Source: Streptomyces actuosus (lineage in GTDB: Bacteria; Actinomycetota; Actinomycetes; Streptomycetales; Streptomycetaceae). From it: a stretch of 41,720 nucleotides of DNA. The notes beneath the pieces are model-generated. The model was not told the origin of the DNA. It did not search any database and worked only from the letters and a program-made list of their open reading frames with translations. A program made the translations under genes and the position numbers. The stretch's first letter is position 1. The number at the start of each line of letters is the position of its first letter. Location of the stretch: positions 1 through 41,720 of the forward strand of contig NZ_JAFFZS010000051.1 of NCBI RefSeq assembly GCF_016921115.1. The letters run 5' to 3'. Below, piece by piece: positions 37,000 to 41,720 of the stretch.

Positions 37000-37655
37000 C
37001 CGGCACCACACCGGGCGCGCAGCAGCGCCTCCGCGCCCACCTGCCGGTATCCGGCCGCCTGGAACGCCCGTAGGCTGCGGGCGTTCCCGGGCGCCACCTG
37101 CGCCCACAGCGGCTCGCCGGCCAGCTGCCGGGCCGACCGGACCAGGTCCCGCCCCAGCCCCCGGTGCCGAACCCCCTCGTCCACCTCCACCGACACCTCC
37201 AGCCGTCCGGCGACCCCGCGCCCCATCACCAGCACCCCGCCCCGCGCCACCCAGGCGCGCACGTCGTCGCGACGCTCGCGGGCATAGGCGATCCGCGGAT
37301 GGCCGCCGTCCACCTCGTCGAGCGCCGGCGACGGCTCGCCCGGCAGCGGAGTGCCGACGAGGACCGCGTCGACGGTCTCGGCCGTGCGTCCGGTGCGCTC
37401 CATGAACGCCGCGAGGAAGCCCGGATGCAGGGGGGCGGCGAGCGCGTCGCACTCCTGTGCCCTCAGGGTCTCGCGCACCCATCTCGGATCCTCGTCGGTG
37501 AAGACGACCGAGTGCGCGGTGAAAGCCATCACCCCCGCGTCCCGGGGCCCGTGCTGCGGCACCACGGTGGTGCCGCCGTCCGCCGGGGGAAAGACGCCCC
37601 GCGCCGCCGCGTCCAGGATGTCCCGCAGGGTTCGCCCCGCCGCCTCCGCCGTCAC
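36966..37655 (-). CDS. GNAT-family N-acetyltransferase
   Basis: 229 aa from GTG 37655, with GGAGG nine bases upstream. The N-terminal half is a helical/strand region without clear motifs (DGGTTVVPQHGPRDAGVMAF). The C-terminal half (about 130-225) is a GNAT fold with acetyl-CoA site RHRGLGRDLVRSARQLAG, then VAPGNARSLRAFQAAGYRQV. Acceptor unknown. A start at 37697 is possible but lacks a ribosome site. It points toward the propeller gene and its stop (TAG at 36966-36968) lies inside that gene's last codons. Confidence 0.85.
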   Translation of the reverse strand: MTAEAAGRTLRDILDAAARGVFPPADGGTTVVPQHGPRDAGVMAFTAHSVVFTDEDPRWVRETLRAQECDALAAPLHPGFLAAFMERTGRTAETVDAVLVGTPLPGEPSPALDEVDGGHPRIAYARERRDDVRAWVARGGVLVMGRGVAGRLEVSVEVDEGVRHRGLGRDLVRSARQLAGEPLWAQVAPGNARSLRAFQAAGYRQVGAEALLRARCGAGQRKMPVWPSE

Positions 37656-37892
37656 CGTTCCAGCCCTCCCGCCGGCCGCCCACCGAAAGCCCCACACTCA
37701 CACACCCGATCCGCCCCCGGCACCGGAGTTGCCGCCGCCGCGCACCGTCGGGACCTCGGGGTCCGTCCGCCCGGTACCGCGCGGCGGGTGCCCCCGGGTG
37801 GCCGCCGCACGCCCGGCCCGCCCGGGCCGTTAATCTGACCTGCGGCACTACGCCGGAACGACATGTACAACGCGACACAGAGGGGCGGATCG

Positions 37893-38105
37893 GTGGCGGA
37901 CATCGAGGAAGCACGCAAGCAGTTCGAGCGGATCGACGCGGACGGGGACGGTTTCATCACCGCCGCCGAGTTCAAGAGCGCCCTGGCCCAGGGGGGCGAC
38001 TGGAACGTCACCGAGCCCGTCGCCGAGGCCCTCATCGCCCAGCGCGACCTCAACGGCGACAAGGTCCTGTCCTTCGACGAGTTCTGGACCTACCTGAACA
38101 AGTGA
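37893..38105 (+). CDS. Two-EF-hand calcium-binding protein
   Basis: 70 aa from GTG 37893, chosen because GAGGGG sits seven bases upstream; ATG 37863 would add ten residues. Two canonical 12-residue loops are present: D15-A-D-G-D-G ... E26 and D52-L-N-G-D-K ... E63, both with Asp at 1 and 5 and Glu at 12. No signal peptide, so it is cytoplasmic. Streptomyces has several such small EF-hand proteins thought to buffer or sense calcium in aerial growth. It is monocistronic and convergent with the GH25 gene, 35 bases apart. Confidence 0.93.
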   Translation: MADIEEARKQFERIDADGDGFITAAEFKSALAQGGDWNVTEPVAEALIAQRDLNGDKVLSFDEFWTYLNK

Positions 38106-38140
38106 GCCGCGCACGCCGGGCCCCGGTCGCGGCGCGTGCG

Positions 38141-38695
38141 TCACGGCGAGGCCCAGGCACGCAGGGCCGCCGCGCTCGGGAAGTCCGCCACGTTCCTGTC
38201 GTGCGGGACGGACGTGTACTGGTGGAACCGCCACGCCGCCCTGATGCGGGGCCTGCCGGCCGGGACGTAGTCCGCGATCCACAGGCCGTCCCCGGCGTAC
38301 GAGGTCGTGTCCACCGTCAGCCAGTAGTGGCGGGAGCAGTACAGGACGACCCGGTGGTGCGGGCGCAGTTCCTTCACCTTCCGGATGAAGCGGTCCTTCT
38401 CGGCGTTGGTCGCGTGCGTGCCCTCGCCCGTCGTCTCCCAGTCGACGGCGAGGATGTCACCGTGCCGCTCCGGCGCCCGGCCGACGAAGTACTCCGCCTG
38501 TGCCGTCAGGTTGCCCGGCCACAGGAAGTGGTAGAAGCCGACGACCAGACCGGCTGCCCGGGCCCGCTCGGTCTGGGCGGCGAGTCTGGGATTGACGTAC
38601 GAGCGGCCCTCCGTCGCCTTCACGAAGACGAACGACAGGCCGCAGGTGTCGTAGGAGGACGGCTGGTACGCGCTCACGTCGATGCCGTGCAACAA
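38141..38695 (-). CDS. GH25-family lysozyme-like protein, no signal peptide
   Basis: 184 aa. I chose TTG 38695 (TTG 38692 also possible) because GGGAG lies five bases upstream and the domain begins at once (LLHGIDVSAYQPSSYD). The frame is open to 38839 but the extra part is Arg-rich and non-coding in character. GH25 features: HGIDVSAYQ, FVFVKATEGRSYVNP, the ILAVDWE catalytic pair, LYCSRHYW and WRFHQYTSVP. The enzyme cleaves the MurNAc-GlcNAc bond. No export signal is seen, so it may be cytoplasmic, need a holin-like route, or be part of a prophage-like relic. No phage genes are near. Confidence 0.82.
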   Translation of the reverse strand: MLHGIDVSAYQPSSYDTCGLSFVFVKATEGRSYVNPRLAAQTERARAAGLVVGFYHFLWPGNLTAQAEYFVGRAPERHGDILAVDWETTGEGTHATNAEKDRFIRKVKELRPHHRVVLYCSRHYWLTVDTTSYAGDGLWIADYVPAGRPRIRAAWRFHQYTSVPHDRNVADFPSAAALRAWASP

Positions 38696-38717
38696 GGGAA
38701 CTCCCGTATGCGCAGGT

Positions 38718-38735
38718 GGGGGACGGGAGTTGTGG
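38718..38735. repeat. Second copy of the 18-base sequence shared with 18328-18345
   Basis: GGGGGACGGGAGTTGTGG is identical at both sites. Here it ends 23 bases before the GH25 start, on the opposite strand to the gene, where a promoter or operator would be expected. Confidence 0.5.
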
Positions 38736-38827
38736 TATGCCCGGCCCCCGTCCGGCCGACGCACGCGCGGGAGGGGGGTGCGGGAGCGCTTCGGCCTGCG
38801 GTGCCGACCACCGCGAGCCTGCCGCGC

Positions 38828-38869
38828 GCTGTTTCCCACGTGCTGTTTCCCGCGCGCCGTTACCCGCGC
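38828..38869. repeat. Three tandem 14-bp direct repeats upstream of the GH25 gene
   Basis: Units are GCTGTTTCCCACGT (38828-38841), GCTGTTTCCCGCGC (38842-38855) and GCCGTTACCCGCGC (38856-38869). They lie in the 365-base gene-free gap between the potassium channel and GH25 genes (38696-39060); the rest of that gap shows no gene. Confidence 0.6.
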
Positions 38870-39060
38870 GGCGGTCGACGCGGCGGCGACCCCTGCCCGC
38901 CCCGCACGCTCGCGGCGATCACTCCCGGGCGAGCGGGTGAGCGGCGCGGGACATCACGCCGTCGGGCCCGTGCCGTCCTCGGCGGGCGGCGCCGTGCGAT
39001 GCCGGACCATGTCCGTGGGGGCCGCCGGCGGCTCCTCCTGCGGACGGCTCTCCCGGGGGA

Positions 39061-39957
39061 TCACGGGCGACGCGCGTCGTCCGCGTCCGCCTCACGGTGG
39101 GCGGGTGAGGGGACGGAGTGCGTGCGCGTGGAGCAGGCACAGAGCCCGGGAGCACCGCGGGTGCCGTCCGCGGTGCCGGTGCCGGCGTCGGTCGGCCCGT
39201 CCGCGGGGGCGGACGGTTGCGCGTCGCGCCGGCCGTGCAACTCGTCGCGCAGTCGGCGCACCTCCTCCGTCAGGACGGCGATCTCGCTCGTCGTCTGGGC
39301 CTCGGTGGCGCGTAGTTCGGAGAACCGGTCCATGAACCAGGAGGCGAGGGTCGCGGTGACGAGACCCGCGAGCGCGATGCCGCCGACCATGAGCGCGATG
39401 GCGATCAGGCGCCCCTCCGTCGTCGTCGGATACAGGTCGCCGTACCCGACGGTCGTGACCGTGGTGATGGACCACCACAGCGCGTCGCCGAACGTCGTGA
39501 TCGTGGCGTCCGGGTTGCGTCGTTCCACGTCGAGGATCGTCAGGCTGGACAGGAACAGCAGCAGCGCCGTGCAGGCCGCCACGTAGGTGCCCAGGCGCAC
39601 CCGGACGCGGCCCAGGGTGGAGGCGTTGCGGCGGACCACCATGAAGATGATGGTCACCAGCCGCAAGGGACGCAGCGGCGGAAGGAGCAGGGTCGCCACG
39701 TCGAACAGGCGCACCTTCAGGAAGGTCCACCGGCTCCCCGCCAGGACGAGGCGCAGGACGAACTCGACGGCCAGCAGCGCCCAGATCGCGAAGGTCACCG
39801 TCGCGGCCGTCCGACGCCAGGTGCTGGGCAGGGCGGGAGCCAGGATCGGCACCGCGTAGGCCGCGAGATAGACCATCGCCAGGGCGATGAGCCAGCCGCC
39901 GGTGCGCTGTTCCCAGCGCCGCAGCCGTTGGTCCCTGAGGGCAGGTGTGGCAGACAT
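39061..39957 (-). CDS. Potassium channel, two-pore-helix/voltage-sensor type
   Basis: 298 aa from ATG 39957; the ribosome site is weak. A first helix GGWLIALAMVYLAAYAVPILAP is followed by an S1-S4-like voltage-sensor region with RLVTIIFMVVRRNASTLGRVRVR carrying regularly spaced basic residues. Then come S5, the pore and the TTVTTVGYGD selectivity filter, and S6 IALMVGGIALAGLVTATLASW. A short coiled segment (SEIAVLTEEVRRLRDEL) and a disordered tail end the protein. It should be a tetrameric K+ channel of the Kv-like bacterial type. It stands alone and points left. Confidence 0.92.
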   Translation of the reverse strand: MSATPALRDQRLRRWEQRTGGWLIALAMVYLAAYAVPILAPALPSTWRRTAATVTFAIWALLAVEFVLRLVLAGSRWTFLKVRLFDVATLLLPPLRPLRLVTIIFMVVRRNASTLGRVRVRLGTYVAACTALLLFLSSLTILDVERRNPDATITTFGDALWWSITTVTTVGYGDLYPTTTEGRLIAIALMVGGIALAGLVTATLASWFMDRFSELRATEAQTTSEIAVLTEEVRRLRDELHGRRDAQPSAPADGPTDAGTGTADGTRGAPGLCACSTRTHSVPSPAHREADADDARRP

Positions 39958-40042
39958 GGCACGCCATTGTGGCACCGCCTCCCGTGCACCCGTCACGGCG
40001 ACGCACGCGGACGGGGCGCCGACCCGCCTCCCACCGCCCCGC

Positions 40043-40076
40043 GGGTGCCCGCCGGCCCCGCGCGCAGCGGGCGCCC
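40043..40076 (-). terminator. Possible hairpin terminator of sdaA
   Basis: A 10-bp stem (40043-40052 with 40067-40076, one G-T pair) and a 14-base loop lie 71 bases past the sdaA stop, on the leftward path toward the potassium-channel gene. Confidence 0.45.
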
Positions 40077-40147
40077 CGAACACCACGGGACACGGAGAGG
40101 ACCCGACCGCACTCGAGGACGCGAAGGCGCGGTCAGGGCCTGCCTCC

Positions 40148-41515
40148 TCAGCACTCGATGATGTTCACCGCCAGACCGCCGCGTGCCGTCTCCTTGTACT
40201 TCACGCTCATGTCCGCGCCGGTGTCCTTCATCGTCTTGATGACCTTGTCCAGGGACACCTTGTGCGAGCCGTCGCCGCGCATCGCCATCCGCGCGGCCGT
40301 CACGGCCTTCACCGCGGCCATGCCGTTGCGCTCGATGCACGGGATCTGGACGAGGCCGCCCACCGGGTCGCAGGTGAGCCCGAGGTTGTGCTCCATGCCG
40401 ATCTCGGCGGCGTTCTCGACCTGTTCCGGGGTGCCGCCCAGTACCTCTGCCAGCGCGCCCGCCGCCATGGAACAGGCCGAGCCGACCTCGCCCTGGCAGC
40501 CGACCTCGGCGCCGGAGATGGAGGCGTTCTCCTTGAACAGCATCCCGATCGCGCCGGCCGCCAGCAGGAAGCGCACCACGCCGTCCTCGTCCGCGCCCGG
40601 CACGAAGTCCATGTAGTAGTGCAGGACCGCGGGGATGATCCCGGCGGCGCCGTTCGTCGGGGCGGTCACCACCCGGCCGCCGGCCGCGTTCTCCTCGTTG
40701 ACGGCCATCGCGTAGAGGGTGATCCACTCCATGGCGTGCGCCAACGGGTCCCCCTCCGCGCGGAGCTGACGTGCCGTCACCGCCGCGCGACGGCGCACCC
40801 TCAGGCCGCCCGGCAGGATGCCCTCGCGGGACATGCCGCGCGAGACGCACGCCTGCATCACCCGCCAGATCTCCAGCAGGCCCGCCCGGATCTCCTCCTC
40901 GGTGCGCCAGGCCCGTTCGTTCTCCAGCATCAGCGAGGAGATCGACAGGCCCGTCTCCTCGGTCAGGCGCAGCAGTTCGTCACCCGTGCGGAAGGGGTGC
41001 TTCAGGACCGTGTCGTCCAGTTTGATCCGGTCCGCGCCCACCGCGTCCTCGTCGACGACGAAGCCGCCGCCCACCGAGTAGTAGGTCTTCGACAGCAGCT
41101 CCGTGCCGTCGGCGTCGTACGCCCACAGCGTCATGCCGTTGGCGTGGTACGGCAGCGCCTTGCGGCGGTGCAGGACGAGGTCCGCGTCGAAGTCGAAGGC
41201 GATCTCGTGCTCGCCCAGGAGTCTGATGCGGCCCCCGGACCTGATCGACTCCACCCGCTCGTCGGCCGCCTCCACATCGACGGTGCGCGGCGAGTCGCCC
41301 TCCAGGCCGAGCAGGACGGCCTTGGGGGTGCCGTGGCCGTGGCCGGTCGCCCCCAGGGAGCCGTAGAGCTCCGTGCGGACGGTGGCGACGTCCTTCAGCA
41401 GCCCCTCGTTGCGCAGGCGCCGGGCGAACATCCGCGCCGCGCGCATCGGGCCGACCGTGTGGGAGCTGGACGGGCCGATGCCGATCGAGAACAGGTCGAA
41501 GACCGAGATGGCCAC
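40148..41515 (-). CDS. sdaA: L-serine ammonia-lyase, iron-sulfur type
   Basis: 455 aa from GTG 41515 (VAISVFDLFSIGIGPSSSHT), chosen over GTG 41521 because GAGGAG then has a five-base spacer. A beta-type domain (about 1-160) and an alpha-type domain (about 190-455) are fused. The cluster cysteines fit C340 (GCQGEVGSAC), C382 (TCDPVGG) and C393 (QIPCIERN). The last residue is C455, matching the C-terminal cysteine that fills the fourth position in the Legionella enzyme. It turns L-serine into pyruvate and ammonia. It lies directly downstream of glyA on the same strand, so serine made from glycine can be consumed. Confidence 0.95.
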   Translation of the reverse strand: MAISVFDLFSIGIGPSSSHTVGPMRAARMFARRLRNEGLLKDVATVRTELYGSLGATGHGHGTPKAVLLGLEGDSPRTVDVEAADERVESIRSGGRIRLLGEHEIAFDFDADLVLHRRKALPYHANGMTLWAYDADGTELLSKTYYSVGGGFVVDEDAVGADRIKLDDTVLKHPFRTGDELLRLTEETGLSISSLMLENERAWRTEEEIRAGLLEIWRVMQACVSRGMSREGILPGGLRVRRRAAVTARQLRAEGDPLAHAMEWITLYAMAVNEENAAGGRVVTAPTNGAAGIIPAVLHYYMDFVPGADEDGVVRFLLAAGAIGMLFKENASISGAEVGCQGEVGSACSMAAGALAEVLGGTPEQVENAAEIGMEHNLGLTCDPVGGLVQIPCIERNGMAAVKAVTAARMAMRGDGSHKVSLDKVIKTMKDTGADMSVKYKETARGGLAVNIIEC

Positions 41516-41546
41516 GGTCACTCCTCAAGACAGCAGATCAGGGGGT

Positions 41547-41576
41547 GGTGGGGCACCCGCGCCGGGGTGCCCCACC
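41547..41576 (-). terminator. Hairpin between glyA and sdaA
   Basis: A perfect 12-bp stem (41547-41558 with 41565-41576) and a 6-base loop fill the 68-base gap between the glyA stop and the sdaA start. It may reduce readthrough so that sdaA is made in smaller amounts, or be an RNA-processing/stability site. Confidence 0.65.
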
Positions 41577-41583
41577 GGGGGAC

Positions 41584-41720
41584 TTAACTGTTGAGACCGG
41601 GGTAGAGCGGGTGCTTGTCGGCGAGCGCACGCACGCGCGCCTTCAGGGCCTCGGCGTCGGCCTCCCCGAAGGACGACGGCGCCTTGAGGGTCTCCGCGAT
41701 CACGTCCGCGACCTCGGCGA
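41584..41720 (-). CDS. glyA: Serine hydroxymethyltransferase, C-terminal end (cut by window edge)
   Basis: Only the last 44 residues and the TAA stop (41584-41586) are present, with the reading frame open to the edge: VADVIAETLKAPSS, then ALKARVRALADKHPLYPGLN. This fits the C-terminus of GlyA, which ends in a helix and the motif PLYP.L. The enzyme interconverts serine and glycine with tetrahydrofolate. In Streptomyces this copy usually follows gcvT-gcvH, which would lie beyond the edge; that is recalled, not seen. Confidence 0.8.
   Translation of the reverse strand, partial: AEVADVIAETLKAPSSFGEADAEALKARVRALADKHPLYPGLNS

Noticed and set aside
38141..39060. Prophage remnant at the GH25 gene
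   Set aside because: No capsid, tail, integrase or holin genes are near; the lysozyme alone is not evidence for a prophage.

Overview
This 41.7 kb window is chromosomal DNA of a Streptomyces-like actinomycete. The evidence is a G+C content near 72%, frequent GTG starts, GGAGG-type ribosome sites, ATGA overlaps, and many secreted proteins and lipoproteins. The gene order at the two ends (glgE | glgP ... glgX ... sdaA-glyA) matches, from memory, the SCO5443-SCO5470 stretch of S. coelicolor. That match was not checked by any search.

Layout: (1) 1-3.96 kb: the 5' end of glgE diverges from glgP, a glycogen/alpha-glucan metabolism locus. (2) 4.6-12.6 kb: a 2,468-residue secreted Rhs/YD-repeat polymorphic toxin with DNRLRE, lectin-like, Rhs-core and Hint domains and a small basic nuclease-like tip. 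A 124-aa orphan gene follows and is the candidate immunity gene. (3) 12.6-18.2 kb: a DUF1990-like gene, two tandem M4 metalloproteases (one with a P-domain) that share a block almost identical in DNA sequence, and a lipoprotein. (4) 18.7-26.1 kb: two pairs of translationally coupled ABC exporter half-transporters, each pair looking like an asymmetric heterodimer. (5) 26.4-26.7 kb: a frameshifted remnant of an ABC ATPase gene, then an APC-family permease and glgX. (6) 30.6-33.3 kb: two tandem lipoprotein L,D-transpeptidases. (7) 33.3-38.1 kb: an enoyl-CoA hydratase, a histidine-kinase-like ATPase, a degenerate NodB protein coupled to a beta-propeller lipoprotein, a GNAT enzyme and a two-EF-hand protein. 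(8) 38.1-41.7 kb: a GH25 lysozyme-like protein without a signal peptide, a potassium channel, sdaA and the 3' end of glyA.

How the genes fit together: glgE, glgP and glgX build, phosphorolyse and debranch alpha-glucan. The transpeptidases, GH25 protein and deacetylase-like protein act, or once acted, on cell wall. The proteases and the Rhs protein are exported. glyA and sdaA form a serine/glycine unit. The most striking element is the Rhs-Hint-toxin gene with its downstream orphan. The toxin tip has lower G+C than the rest of the gene and is cut off from the candidate immunity gene by a strong hairpin. Other notable signals are an ABC exporter with one wholly degenerate ATP site, near-identical blocks in the protease paralogues, an 11-bp-phased repeat operator, a 14-bp triple repeat, and a cluster of CCGTTCC sites between glgE and glgP.
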